Positions 43,585 to 52,220 of a stretch of DNA of 64,000 nucleotides are shown piece after piece. Numbering within the stretch: position 1 is the stretch's first letter; every line of letters starts with the position of its first letter. The position numbers were made by a program, and so were the translations under genes. The notes below the pieces were generated by a model. It saw only the letters and a program-made list of their open reading frames with translations. It was not told the DNA's origin and searched no databases. The DNA is from Noviherbaspirillum saxi (GTDB lineage: Bacteria > Pseudomonadota > Gammaproteobacteria > Burkholderiales > Burkholderiaceae_D): positions 124,001 through 188,000 of the forward strand of contig NZ_QYUO01000003.1 in NCBI RefSeq assembly GCF_003591035.1, read 5' to 3'.

Positions 43585-43890
43585 ATGATGACAAAGAAAC
43601 TGGATGAGATTCACCCCGGCGAGATTCTGGTGGAGGAATTCATCAAGCCGATGGACTTAACCAATGCGCGAGTGGCGTCCGATATCGACGTGCCGACCTC
43701 GCGCATCAGCGAAATCGCAAACGGTAAGCGCCCCATTACGGTTGATACTGCTGTTCGCCTCGGCGTGTATTTCAACATGGAGCCGCGCTTTTGGCTGAAC
43801 CTGCAATCCGAGTATGACGTTCGGATAGCCGAGCGGGATTTACTGCCTGAAATCAAAGGCCGGATTCGTCCGCTGCTTCAGCACATATAA
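43585..43890 (+). CDS. higA: HigA-type antitoxin
   Basis: A 101-residue antitoxin of the HigA/VapI group with an XRE-type helix-turn-helix (NARVASDIDVPTSRISEIAN, then GKRPITVDTAVRLGVYF) and the diagnostic FWLNLQSEYDVRIAE tail. ATG 43585 or ATG 43588 are both possible; GGAG lies upstream. It neutralises HigB and represses the operon at the dyad at 43251-43275. Confidence 0.93.
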   Translation: MMTKKLDEIHPGEILVEEFIKPMDLTNARVASDIDVPTSRISEIANGKRPITVDTAVRLGVYFNMEPRFWLNLQSEYDVRIAERDLLPEIKGRIRPLLQHI

Positions 43891-43962
43891 GAGGAAAACA
43901 CCAATAACACTGCCTTCAAATCTAGTAAGTTTGAAACACGATAACTGGCAGAAAGCTAGCTA

Positions 43963-44874
43963 ATGTCTCGCCTTGGATATGATCGAAATTCAGGTTTTGT
44001 TTATGAGGGCAGGCAGGATCCAACATATCCAGTTTGGCCCAATCCGGTGCTTTCACAAGCGACGGTGATCACTGGACCACTGGACTTTGCAAAAGTCCCG
44101 CTGTCTTTTGACTCCTCCCCGTGGGGGTTAATGTTTCGTGAAGATTCCTACGATCCTGTCAGCCGTATTCGACGTGGCAGGCTATTCGAAAAGCACGGTA
44201 ACTCCGGGTGGGAACCGGTAACTGTAGATCCTCATCCAGCGATCGGTTCCGATCAACATTTCGCCCAAAAGGGACAGTTTCGCCTTTCAAAGGATCTGTC
44301 TGTATTCATAGAGTTCACTGCACTGTTGCAGCAACCGAACCGTGGCGAGGGGCTAAGCTTGGCTATTGGCGACCAGAGTGCCTATTCCCTTTGGCGAATC
44401 CTCCAGACAGAGGTAACTGCTGGCAAAGATGTACTCGTTACACTCAGGGCAGAATCGGCGTTTGGCATTCTTCCAGAACTTGATGAGTCACGCATTCTGC
44501 CGGATAGCCTTTCGGCAGTACAGACTGCGTTGTCGCGCGTGCTCGATGCTGCATATAAAGAACTTCCAACTTCTGTCGTTGACCAGTGCCGAAACGCCGC
44601 AACAGTGATCGTATCTCGTTGGATGCGTCAGGAGACAAACGGTAACACTCAGGACGAGAAAGACCTCGGGGAGTGGATCAAAACCGTCAAGGCTCATTTC
44701 TCGAAACGGCCTATGGCACTGATTTCAGCACTCGAAGTTATCAGAATTCTTCACCCGCGCGGCAAAGACAATGAGGCAGCTCGATTAAGATTACGTCCGC
44801 TCTCCGATACTGATGCTGAATTAGCTGTACATGCGATCGGATTCATCCTTCGTGAAGTCGGATGGACCAGATAG
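43963..44874 (+). CDS. uncharacterised 303-residue protein downstream of higBA
   Basis: I do not recognise this protein. It is soluble by sequence, with no signal peptide or membrane helix. The N-terminal half is rich in aromatic residues and strands (YDRNSGFVYEGRQDPTYPVW, SSPWGLMFREDSYDPVSRIR); the C-terminal half is helical with AATVIVSRWMRQETNG and IILHP-like repeats of hydrophobic residues. Codon use appears more AT-rich than in neighbouring catabolic genes, as in higBA, hinting at joint acquisition. It starts 72 bases after higA on the same strand. A role in defence or stress is possible but unsupported. Confidence 0.65.
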   Translation: MSRLGYDRNSGFVYEGRQDPTYPVWPNPVLSQATVITGPLDFAKVPLSFDSSPWGLMFREDSYDPVSRIRRGRLFEKHGNSGWEPVTVDPHPAIGSDQHFAQKGQFRLSKDLSVFIEFTALLQQPNRGEGLSLAIGDQSAYSLWRILQTEVTAGKDVLVTLRAESAFGILPELDESRILPDSLSAVQTALSRVLDAAYKELPTSVVDQCRNAATVIVSRWMRQETNGNTQDEKDLGEWIKTVKAHFSKRPMALISALEVIRILHPRGKDNEAARLRLRPLSDTDAELAVHAIGFILREVGWTR

Positions 44875-45045
44875 GGCGCCAATAAACCATTGGCTTGCAA
44901 ACATCACGGAATGCGTGGGGTCAGCGGGCCCTGATAACCAAAGGAAAAGCATCAAACGAGCCATTTTGTCTCATGACATACTGGCCATTCACAGCACGAT
45001 ACGTAGACCGGGTACGTTATGGGCACGACGATGTCACCGGCATTG

Positions 45046-45783
45046 CTACTTCGATAAAACCCCGGCCGCATGACGTTCGTAGATCATCTGGTAGCGCATC
45101 CACGAGCCCAGCAACAGACCGGTGCGTGCCCCCTCCCCTGCCAGCACATGCGTATGCAGTGCCAGTGCGACTTGGCCAAGATCCGTGCTTTCAATGAACA
45201 GCACCCAGTCGGCAACCGTATCCTTTCCTGGTCGCAAGTCGCGTTCCATGCTTGCCACATTGGTCACGGCAGTATCGGTTTCCCATAGGGCGATGCGGAC
45301 GATGCAGGCGTTTTGCATCAAGCGTGGCGCGAGTTCCTCGTGGATGAAACGACGGGCGTCTTCTTCCCTTCCGTGAATCGGCTTGCAGTGGGTAACGATC
45401 GCTGCGCCACCCGTGCCCTCGCCGGCGGACCAGGTTTCGCTGCAGGCGGAGCGCTCCATATTGAGAAAATGCGACATGATTTTCTGCGTCCACGCCGTGG
45501 GATGGGCAAGCTGCTGAACGTAAGGCGTCGACGCCAGTGTCTCGACCGTGTCGCAGTCGTAGACGACCATGTAGTTGGGCTGGCCGTCCACAGAACGATA
45601 GCGTCGGGCTCGCACGAAGCCTGGCAGTGCGAGGCGCTCGGTCAGGTGCTCCTGGTGATACCAGCGGGTGAATTCCTCATCCATCCCTTTCGGAACATCA
45701 TTCATGGCCAGCAGTACGCCCGGTCGGCGCAGGGAAGTTGCTTTGGCCTGCGGCTTGTCAGTTTTTGCTTTGACCGTGTCCAT
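45046..45783 (-). CDS. EthD/dimeric alpha-beta barrel-like protein
   Basis: A 245-residue protein starting at ATG 45783 behind AGGAGGGG. Two copies of a ferredoxin-like stress-response barrel can be traced: PGVLLAMNDVPKGMDEEFTR and WYHQEHLTERLALPGFVRARRY in the first half, and a weaker repeat (VTHCKPIHGREEDARRFIHE) in the second. The WYxxEHLxERLxLPGF pattern is seen in EthD and related monooxygenase-like proteins of ether and aromatic catabolism. It is the last gene behind livK and a small gene, so it may act on the imported compound. Function unproven. Confidence 0.68.
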   Translation of the reverse strand: MDTVKAKTDKPQAKATSLRRPGVLLAMNDVPKGMDEEFTRWYHQEHLTERLALPGFVRARRYRSVDGQPNYMVVYDCDTVETLASTPYVQQLAHPTAWTQKIMSHFLNMERSACSETWSAGEGTGGAAIVTHCKPIHGREEDARRFIHEELAPRLMQNACIVRIALWETDTAVTNVASMERDLRPGKDTVADWVLFIESTDLGQVALALHTHVLAGEGARTGLLLGSWMRYQMIYERHAAGVLSK

Positions 45784-45943
45784 GCATCCCCTCCTTTGAC
45801 GTACGTTCTGCCAGCGCGCCCCATCCGAGTTCACGCCGGATCTGTTCCGGTTCCGGTAACGGTCCTGCCGCCAGCCTGCGCCGGCATAACCAGTTCCTGA
45901 CCTGTTCCTTGCTCGGCGATGATGCCGTTTCTTTTGTGCTCAT
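45758..45943 (-). CDS. small uncharacterised protein between livK and the EthD-like gene
   Basis: Sixty-one residues from ATG 45943, overlapping the start of the EthD-like gene by 26 bases. The sequence is basic and helical with RNWLCRRRLAAGPLPEPEQI and RRELGWGALAERTSKEGMHG. The overlap and same-strand position behind livK favour a real gene, but the ribosome-binding site is weak and I know no family. Function unknown. Confidence 0.5.
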   Translation of the reverse strand: MSTKETASSPSKEQVRNWLCRRRLAAGPLPEPEQIRRELGWGALAERTSKEGMHGHGQSKN

Positions 45944-46000
45944 ACGATGGTCCGTTGAAAATGAATGAGGCGGAGACATCTTGTGGCTCCGCCACACTGC

Positions 46001-47221
46001 TTACTTCTTGACCAACGGACAGGTGCTCTCCGACAACGGTTGGAAGGCCTCATCGCGCGGAATGACGCGCTTGATCTTCATGATGTCCCACTCTTCCTTC
46101 GATTCGCTGGGCTTCTTGGCTTCGGCCAGGTACATATCGTGGATCATGCGCCCGTCTTCCCGGATACGGCCGCCCTTTGCGAAGAAATCATTGATCTCGG
46201 TCTCTTTCATCTTCTTCATCACGGTGTCGCTGTTGTCGGAACCGGTCGCCTGGATGGACTTCAGGTAGTGCATGGTGGCGGAGTACATGCCGGCCTGGAT
46301 CATCGTGGGCATCGCCTTATGCACGTCATAGAAGCGGCGCGACCACTTGCGGGTCTCGTCGTTGTAATCCCAATAGAAGCCGGTGGTAAACAGCAGGCCC
46401 TGCGCGCTCTTCAGGCCGAGACCCTTGATGTCGGTATCGAATACCAGCAGCGTTGCCAGCTTCTGTCCACCTCTGACAATGCCGAACTCGGCCGCCTGGC
46501 GCACTGCGTTCTGCGTATCCTTGCCGGCATTGGCCAGGCCGATCACCTTGGCCTTGGAAGCCTGTGCCTGCAGCAGGAATGAGGAGAAATCAGGCGCCGA
46601 CAGAGGATGCTTGATCGTGCCCAGCACCTTGCCGTTCATTTGCTGGATCACCCGCGTTGTGTCCTTTTCCAGCGAGGAGCCAAAGGCGTAATCCGCGGTG
46701 ATGAAATACCAGGAGTCACCGCCGTCCTGCATGACAGCGCGGCCGGTACCGGTGGCCAGGGCATAGGTGTCATAGACATAGTGAATGCCGTAGGGCGAAC
46801 ACTCCTTGTTGGTCAACGCCGTGGTGGCCGAACCGGCGAAGATCATCAAGCGCTTCTTTTCCGCGCCCAGCTTTTGCATCGCGATGGAAGCAGCCGAGTC
46901 GGTGGACTCAATGATCATGTCCATCTTGTCGACATCGAGCCACTCGCGGGCCTTGGACAGGGCGATGTCGACCTTGTTCTGGTAGTCGGCAGAGACCACC
47001 TCGATCTTCTTGCCGTTGACCGTGCCGCCAAAGTCCTTGACCGCCAATTCGACGGCCCGGACGGCACCCGGACCGCCGTTGGCGGAATAAACACCGGTCT
47101 TGTCGACGATGACGCCGATCTTCACGACATCATCGGAAATTTGCGCTGCAGCCTGCCCCGATACAAGGGCGGCGGCTCCAGCGGCCATTGCGGTCAGTGC
47201 AATACGTACGGCCTGCTTCAT
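46001..47221 (-). CDS. branched-chain amino-acid-type ABC transporter substrate-binding protein
   Basis: A 406-residue periplasmic binding protein of the LivK type with a signal peptide (ALTAMAAGAAALVSGQAAAQ). The mature start ISDDVVKIGVIVDKTGVYSANGG and the conserved NKVDIALSKAREWLD and TADYAFGSSLEKDT regions are present. Proteins of this subclass often bind aromatic or aliphatic acids rather than amino acids. It is divergent from livGFHM and has its own sigma-54 promoter at 47397-47412, so uptake of the pathway substrate is the likely role. Confidence 0.9.
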   Translation of the reverse strand: MKQAVRIALTAMAAGAAALVSGQAAAQISDDVVKIGVIVDKTGVYSANGGPGAVRAVELAVKDFGGTVNGKKIEVVSADYQNKVDIALSKAREWLDVDKMDMIIESTDSAASIAMQKLGAEKKRLMIFAGSATTALTNKECSPYGIHYVYDTYALATGTGRAVMQDGGDSWYFITADYAFGSSLEKDTTRVIQQMNGKVLGTIKHPLSAPDFSSFLLQAQASKAKVIGLANAGKDTQNAVRQAAEFGIVRGGQKLATLLVFDTDIKGLGLKSAQGLLFTTGFYWDYNDETRKWSRRFYDVHKAMPTMIQAGMYSATMHYLKSIQATGSDNSDTVMKKMKETEINDFFAKGGRIREDGRMIHDMYLAEAKKPSESKEEWDIMKIKRVIPRDEAFQPLSESTCPLVKK

Positions 47222-47396
47222 GAGTTTCTCTCCGTGTTCTAGTTAATAAGTGTTTGGCCTGCACGGGAGGTGCAGCATGCCTGCGCTTCCTCGTGCGAAC
47301 CACTCCCGGGCTTGCGGTGCCTCGTACGTGACGTCTCCTGCGACCCCTTGGGAAGTGCGACGTCGCCATGACGGTGGCGCGCCTGCACCAGTGATA

Positions 47397-47412
47397 CGCA
47401 AATATCGTTCCA
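47397..47412 (-). promoter_or_regulatory. sigma-54 promoter of livK
   Basis: On the minus strand TGGAACGATATTTGCG has GG and GC ten bases apart and matches TGGCACG-N4-TTGC except for one base in the -24 element. The predicted start is near 47385, giving livK a leader of about 165 bases. Confidence 0.62.
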
Positions 47413-47628
47413 CGGGCCCAAATCGCGTTAACAGGAGCTTTCCAGACGTCAGCGGGCGTTCCAGTGTTTTTAGTGGATACACATTCGGCCTCGACGTGTG
47501 TCCACGTGGGCGACACTTCTATCCCCTTCCCACTGTCCGCCATGTGAACGCGACACGACACGGAATGCCAGGTAATGCCTAGCACAATGCCGGCTCAACC
47601 ATGCATAACAAGTTCGCTCGCGTGCGCT

Positions 47629-47644
47629 TGGCATGCTTGTTGCT
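47629..47644 (+). promoter_or_regulatory. sigma-54 promoter of livGFHM
   Basis: TGGCATGCTTGTTGCT matches the -24/-12 consensus closely (TGGCA at -24, TTGCT at -12, GG-N10-GC). The predicted start near 47655 leaves about 47 bases to ATG 47702. Confidence 0.75.
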
Positions 47645-47701
47645 GACATGGCATCACGACTATTACTAAAAGCAATAGATATGAGAAGAGAGACAGGAGA
47701 A

Positions 47702-48478
47702 ATGACGGTAGAAGACATCATCTTGGAGACAAGGAATCTCACCAAGGAATTCAAGGGCTTCACAGCGGTGAATGATGTGAACCTGCGAGTGCGGCGTGGC
47801 GACATCCACGCGCTGATCGGACCCAACGGGGCAGGCAAGACAACCTGTTTCAACTTGCTGACGCGGTTTCTGACCACCACGCATGGGCAGATCCTGTTTA
47901 ATGCGGAGGACATCACCGACGTCCCGGCAGCAAAGATCGCCCGACGCGGCATCATCCGGTCATTCCAGATCTCGGCGGTGTTCCCGCACCTGACCGTGCT
48001 GGAGAATGTCCGGGTCGGGCTGCAGCGCACGCTGGGCACTTCCTTTCACTTCTGGAAGAGTGAACACACCCTGTCGCAACTGAACGACCGCGCCATGCAA
48101 TTGCTGAGCGAGGTTGACCTCGAACATTTTGCAGACACACTAACGGTGGACCTGCCCTACGGCCGCAAGCGCGCGCTGGAAATCGCCACCACCCTATCGA
48201 TGGAGCCGGAATTGATGCTGTTGGATGAGCCGACCCAAGGCATGGGACATGAAGATGTGCATCGGGTTACCGAATTGATCAAGAAAGTGTCGGCCGGGCG
48301 CACCATCCTGATGGTGGAACACAACATGGCGGTCGTGTCGGGCATATGCGACCGCATCACTGTGCTGCAGCGCGGCGCGGTGCTAGCCGAAGGCAGCTAT
48401 GCCGAGGTTTCGGGGAATGCACAAGTCATGGAAGCCTACATGGGAACCGCCACCGGCGTACTGGAAGGAGCACACTGA
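47702..48478 (+). CDS. livG: Liv-type ABC transporter ATPase
   Basis: A 258-residue ATPase. I chose ATG 47702 behind ACAGGAGAA; the frame is open from 47633 but that part overlaps the sigma-54 promoter. Walker A is GPNGAGKTT (Lys46), the Q-loop and the FQISAVFPHLTVLENVRVGL region follow, Walker B is LMLLDEPTQGM. The signature motif reads VDLPYGRKRALEIA, a variant of LSGGQ common in LivG. With LivF it energises uptake of the substrate bound by the LivK-like protein through LivH/LivM. Confidence 0.92.
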   Translation: MTVEDIILETRNLTKEFKGFTAVNDVNLRVRRGDIHALIGPNGAGKTTCFNLLTRFLTTTHGQILFNAEDITDVPAAKIARRGIIRSFQISAVFPHLTVLENVRVGLQRTLGTSFHFWKSEHTLSQLNDRAMQLLSEVDLEHFADTLTVDLPYGRKRALEIATTLSMEPELMLLDEPTQGMGHEDVHRVTELIKKVSAGRTILMVEHNMAVVSGICDRITVLQRGAVLAEGSYAEVSGNAQVMEAYMGTATGVLEGAH

Positions 48479-49230
48479 TGAATACCGTCATTGAAGCTTT
48501 TTCCGCCGGGCGCACCAACAGCGCAATCAAGACCCTGGAAATTAACAACCTCAAAGCCTGGTATGGGGAATCCCACATCCTGCACGACGTGAACCTTACT
48601 GTGCAGCAGGGCGAGGTCGTCACTCTCCTCGGGCGGAACGGGGCGGGCCGCACGACGACCCTGCGGGCGATCATGGGCTTGACCGGGCGTCGTACCGGTT
48701 CCATCAAAGTGAATGGCGTCGAGTCCATCGCCCTGCCTACGTTCCAGGTGGCCCACCTTGGGGTGGGCTATTGCCCGGAGGAGCGCGGTATCTTTTCCTC
48801 GCTCTCGACCGAAGAAAACCTGATGCTCCCGCCGATGGTGTCCAACACCGACAAGGGCATGTCGGTGGAAGAAATCTATGGGATGTTCCCCAACCTTGCC
48901 GAGCGACGCCACAGCCAGGGAACGCGCCTGTCCGGCGGCGAGCAGCAGATGCTGGCGGTCGCACGCATCCTCCGCACAGGGGCGCGTCTTCTGCTGCTGG
49001 ACGAGATTTCGGAAGGCCTGGCTCCGGTGATCGTGCGGGCGCTTGCGCGCATGATCACCGCACTCAAGGCCAATGGGTACACCATTGTTATGGTTGAACA
49101 GAACTTCCGCTTCGCTGCACCGCTGGCCGATCGCTTCTATGTCATGGAGCATGGCCAGATCGTCGAACATTTTGCTGCCAGCGAGCTTGACAGCAAAATG
49201 AGTGTGCTCAACGAATTGCTGGGCGTGTAA
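48478..49230 (+). CDS. livF: Liv-type ABC transporter ATPase with Arg in Walker A
   Basis: A 250-residue LivF-type ATPase starting at ATG 48478, overlapping the livG stop (TGATG). It has VTLLGRNGAGRTTTLRAIMG, in which the Walker A lysine is Arg58. The rest is intact: RLSGGEQQMLAVARIL, LLLLDEISEGLAP (Walker B with the catalytic Glu) and the switch histidine is replaced by VMVEQNFRFA. A Lys-to-Arg change normally weakens ATP binding, so this half-site may be degenerate. Some Liv-type ATPases share this Arg form as far as I recall. Confidence 0.9.
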   Translation: MNTVIEAFSAGRTNSAIKTLEINNLKAWYGESHILHDVNLTVQQGEVVTLLGRNGAGRTTTLRAIMGLTGRRTGSIKVNGVESIALPTFQVAHLGVGYCPEERGIFSSLSTEENLMLPPMVSNTDKGMSVEEIYGMFPNLAERRHSQGTRLSGGEQQMLAVARILRTGARLLLLDEISEGLAPVIVRALARMITALKANGYTIVMVEQNFRFAAPLADRFYVMEHGQIVEHFAASELDSKMSVLNELLGV

Positions 49231-49272
49231 CGCAATCCGCCCAATCGCGATCTTTTATCAAGGTTTACTACC

Positions 49273-50157
49273 ATGGAAATATTCGGCATTCCCCTGCAGG
49301 CCATGCTGAGCCAGCTCCTGCTCGGCCTGGTCAACGGGTCCTTCTACGCTATGCTCTCGCTCGGCTTGGCCGTCATCTTCGGCCTGCTCAACGTCATCAA
49401 CTTCGCCCACGGCGCGCTCTACATGGTCGGCGGGTTCCTCGCCTGGATGGGCTTGACTTACTTCGACGCCAATTACTGGGTGATGCTCGCGGCTGCCCCC
49501 GTCATCACCGGCGCGTTCGGTGTGCTCATCGAGAAGACCATGCTCAAGCATCTGTACAAGCTCGACCACCTGTACGGCTTGCTGCTGACCTTCGGCATCA
49601 CGCTGATGCTCGAAGGCCTGTTCCGTTCGTTCTACGGCGTGTCGGGGCAGCCTTACTCCGTACCCGAGGCATTGACCGGCGCGTTCAACCTCGGCTTCAT
49701 GATCCTGCCGAAGTATCGTGCCTGGGTCGTGGTGGCCTCGGTCGTGGTCTGCCTCGCCACCTGGTACGTGATCGAAAAAACCAAGCTTGGTGCCTATCTG
49801 CGCGCCGGTACCGAGAATCCGAAACTGGTGGAAGCCTTCGGCATCAACGTTCCACTGATGGTGACGATGACCTACGGTTTCGGCGTTGCACTCGCCGCGT
49901 TCGCAGGCGTGCTCGCGGCGCCGGTAATCCAGGTCTCGCCGCTGATGGGCTCCAACCTGATCATCGTCGTATTCGCAGTGGTCGTGATCGGGGGCATGGG
50001 GTCGATCCTCGGCTCCATCGTCACCGGCCTTGGCCTGGGCGTGATCGAAGGCCTTACCCGGGTGTTCTATCCCGAACTGTCAGCCACGGTGGTGTTCATC
50101 ATCATGGCCATCGTCCTAATGCTGCGTCCCGCCGGCCTGTTCGGCAAAGAAAAATAA
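49273..50157 (+). CDS. livH: Liv-type ABC transporter permease
   Basis: A 294-residue membrane permease with about eight hydrophobic helices. LGLVNGSFYAMLSLGLAVIF at the N-terminus, NVINFAHGALYMVGGFLAW and the cytoplasmic loop GAYLRAGTENPKLVEAFGIN, then VVIGGMGSILGSIVTGLGLG are family hallmarks; the loop contacts the ATPases. It follows livF by 42 bases and precedes livM by 10. With LivM it forms the channel for the organic acid. Confidence 0.93.
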   Translation: MEIFGIPLQAMLSQLLLGLVNGSFYAMLSLGLAVIFGLLNVINFAHGALYMVGGFLAWMGLTYFDANYWVMLAAAPVITGAFGVLIEKTMLKHLYKLDHLYGLLLTFGITLMLEGLFRSFYGVSGQPYSVPEALTGAFNLGFMILPKYRAWVVVASVVVCLATWYVIEKTKLGAYLRAGTENPKLVEAFGINVPLMVTMTYGFGVALAAFAGVLAAPVIQVSPLMGSNLIIVVFAVVVIGGMGSILGSIVTGLGLGVIEGLTRVFYPELSATVVFIIMAIVLMLRPAGLFGKEK

Positions 50158-50167
50158 GGAGTTCCGC

Positions 50168-51172
50168 ATGAACAAGAAAATCGCCTACGGCGCTGTCCTT
50201 TTTGCCGCACTGGCCGCACCAGCGTTCATCTATCCGGTGTTCCTGATGAAGGTACTGTGTTTCGCGCTGTTTGCCTGTGCCTTCAATCTGCTGATCGGCT
50301 TCACGGGCCTGTTGTCGTTCGGCCATGCAGCCTTCTTCGGCGGCGCCGGCTATGTTGCCGGCCATGTACTGAAAGTATGGGGATGGCCGTTCGAGCTCGG
50401 CCTACTGGCCGGGATGGCGGTAGCGGCCGTGATCGGGTTGATCATGGGAGGGCTAGCGATCCGCCGCCAAGGCATCTACTTCACCATGATCACACTGGCA
50501 CTCGCACAGATGCTGTACTTCGTCGCACTGCAGACGCCGTTTACAGGCGGGGAGGACGGCTTGCAGGGCATCCCGCGCGGCAGTTTGCTGGGAATGCTCA
50601 ACCTGGGCAATGACATGGTCCTGTATTACGTCGTGCTGGCGATCTTCGTAGCTGCGTTTGCGATGATCGTGCGCACCATTCACTCGCCCTTCGGCCAGGT
50701 ACTGAAGGCAATCAAGGAGAACGAGCCGCGCGCCGTTTCCCTAGGTTATGACGTACACCGCTACAAGCTGCTGGCCTTCGTGCTCTCCGGCACGCTGGCC
50801 GGTCTCGCGGGTGCACTCAAGACTGTCATTTTGGGCTTCGAAACGTTGACCGATGTGCACTGGAGCATGTCCGGCCTGGTGGTACTGATGACGCTGGTCG
50901 GCGGCCTGGGCACACTTGCCGGGCCCATCGTTGGCGCGGTGGTCATCATCGCGCTGGAGAACAAGCTCGGAGACCTCGGCAACTGGATAACGGTAGTAAC
51001 CGGCATCGAGTGGTTCCGCTCCATTGGCGAATCAGTCACCATCGTGACCGGATTCATCTTTATTGTCTGCGTGCTGGCCTTCCGTCGCGGCATTGTCGGC
51101 GAGATTGGCGCGCTCTCGACATTGTGGCGCCTGAAGCCAACGAAAACGGCTGCGAAAGCAGCAACTGCGTAA
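50168..51172 (+). CDS. livM: Liv-type ABC transporter permease
   Basis: A 334-residue membrane protein with eight to ten helices. NLLIGFTGLLSFGHAAFFGG, RRQGIYFTMITLALAQMLYF, GEDGLQGIPRG and the coupling loop HSPFGQVLKAIKENEPRAVS are typical of LivM. It ends the livGFHM operon. ATG 50168 follows AAGGAG. The long cytoplasmic tail (WRLKPTKTAAKAATA) is basic. No terminator with a T tract was found directly after it. Confidence 0.93.
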   Translation: MNKKIAYGAVLFAALAAPAFIYPVFLMKVLCFALFACAFNLLIGFTGLLSFGHAAFFGGAGYVAGHVLKVWGWPFELGLLAGMAVAAVIGLIMGGLAIRRQGIYFTMITLALAQMLYFVALQTPFTGGEDGLQGIPRGSLLGMLNLGNDMVLYYVVLAIFVAAFAMIVRTIHSPFGQVLKAIKENEPRAVSLGYDVHRYKLLAFVLSGTLAGLAGALKTVILGFETLTDVHWSMSGLVVLMTLVGGLGTLAGPIVGAVVIIALENKLGDLGNWITVVTGIEWFRSIGESVTIVTGFIFIVCVLAFRRGIVGEIGALSTLWRLKPTKTAAKAATA

Positions 51173-51265
51173 TCTTTCACCACTGCACGGCGCAGTCCGG
51201 CGTGCTTCGGACTTGCGTCGTGGATGCTGTACTTTCGCCGATCTTGCTGAATTTTCGGTGAGCGC

Positions 51266-51547
51266 GTGATTTCAGTAGTCAGAGTAATCCGTTGCTACGG
51301 CGATCCAGACCAGCACATTTGTCCTTTGGGAAGCGGTGACTTGGTATTCGATGTTTCCGGCGCGGAGGTATTGAAATCGCAAGTGAAACACGCAGATGTC
51401 CGCGTACTGCCGGGAATCGGTCATCTGCCGATGATAGAAGCACCGAAGGAAACCTCGCAGGCGTATACCGGCTCCTTGCGAAAGTCCGTAGGCAGTCAAA
51501 CCTTATGCTTCGGCAATCTTATCCGCAGCAAGGCGTTCTTTCTATGA
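51266..51547 (+). pseudogene. alpha/beta-hydrolase remnant (C-terminal end)
   Basis: About 90 codons whose C-terminal part, SGAEVLKSQVKHADVRVLPG then IGHLPMIEAPKETSQAY, matches the last strand and the catalytic-histidine loop (GIGHLPMIEAP) of alpha/beta-fold hydrolases. The nucleophile elbow and the rest of the protein are missing, and the first 25 codons do not fit. It is a decayed hydrolase gene, possibly once part of the transporter operon that ends just upstream. Confidence 0.5.
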
Positions 51548-51894
51548 ATAGATAATCGGAGGAAATTTTACCGCAGGCCCACGGAGTCGATATACGTAAT
51601 CTGATGGTCCGGGATGACTCGTAAGAAATTGATTCAGCCTCTGCGTGCAGCAATCCTTCTCTTCTGCAATTATTGTGCTGGTATATCCTGAGACGGTCTT
51701 ATCTTATATAGTTTGATGAAGGTATGGACGTTGGACAAGCCAATCAATCCATTGCAGGATTTCATTAGCGGGCGCGACCCGGATACTCTCTGTACGAGAA
51801 TAGAGCTGCATGACACTTGGCTGCTCTGAAGAAGAACGGGTTAGAGTCCAGGCCGCGTATCAGATTGGATACAGTTTTTGATAAAGGTTCCGAC

Positions 51895-51928
51895 AAAAAA
51901 AAGCCCGCATATCTTTCGATGCACGGGC
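51895..51928 (-). terminator. orphan intrinsic terminator
   Basis: On the minus strand a GCCCG...CGGGC stem (51903-51928) extended by an AT pair region is followed by eight T residues (plus-strand A run 51895-51902). It is a good rho-independent terminator but no gene ends directly before it; the nearest minus-strand gene stops about 350 bases upstream. Confidence 0.6.
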
Positions 51929-52190
51929 CAAATCCAATCCTCCGCGGAGGTGGAGGAGACTTGAATGAGATGGAGGCATGCGCAGAGAGTTCAAGTTGTC
52001 GTTCTGCGTTTTTCATTCATATTGACGTGCCACGCATTTAGACCAAATATTGCCTATCGGTGTGAGGGTAGCGAAGCGGTCTGTCGCGTTTCCTGGAGGG
52101 GACCGCAAGGCGTCAAGCGCAGGCGAACTGTTTACCATTTCGCTTCGACAATCAATTCTGGAGAATCCCGAGCCTCAATTCATGACACCC

Positions 52191-52220
52191 GCTGGGCGCA
52201 AACTTTCATTTGCGCCCAGC
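52191..52220. repeat. perfect 12-bp hairpin downstream of the chemoreceptor gene
   Basis: GCTGGGCGCAAA (52191-52202) and TTTGCGCCCAGC (52209-52220) with a 6-base loop, 59 bases beyond the chemoreceptor stop on the minus strand. No T tract follows on either strand, so it may protect the mRNA end or bind a protein rather than terminate. Confidence 0.55.

Larger units (their letters stand above)
47222..47701. other. divergent control region of livK and livGFHM
   Basis: About 480 bases without a gene. It carries two divergent sigma-54 promoters (47397-47412 minus, 47629-47644 plus) about 220 bases apart. Between them are partly symmetric stretches, for example ACACATTCGGCCTCGACGTG and GTGTCCACGTGGGCGACAC, that could be the upstream activating sites of the nearby activator. 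Confidence 0.5.

Noticed and set aside
51930..51975. Minus-strand stretch resembling a tRNA or tmRNA 3' end (TTCAAGTCTCC followed by CACCTCCG) next to a terminator
   Set aside because: No T-stem pairing, no acceptor partner and no tRNA body upstream could be found; likely coincidence, though an old attachment-site scar cannot be ruled out.
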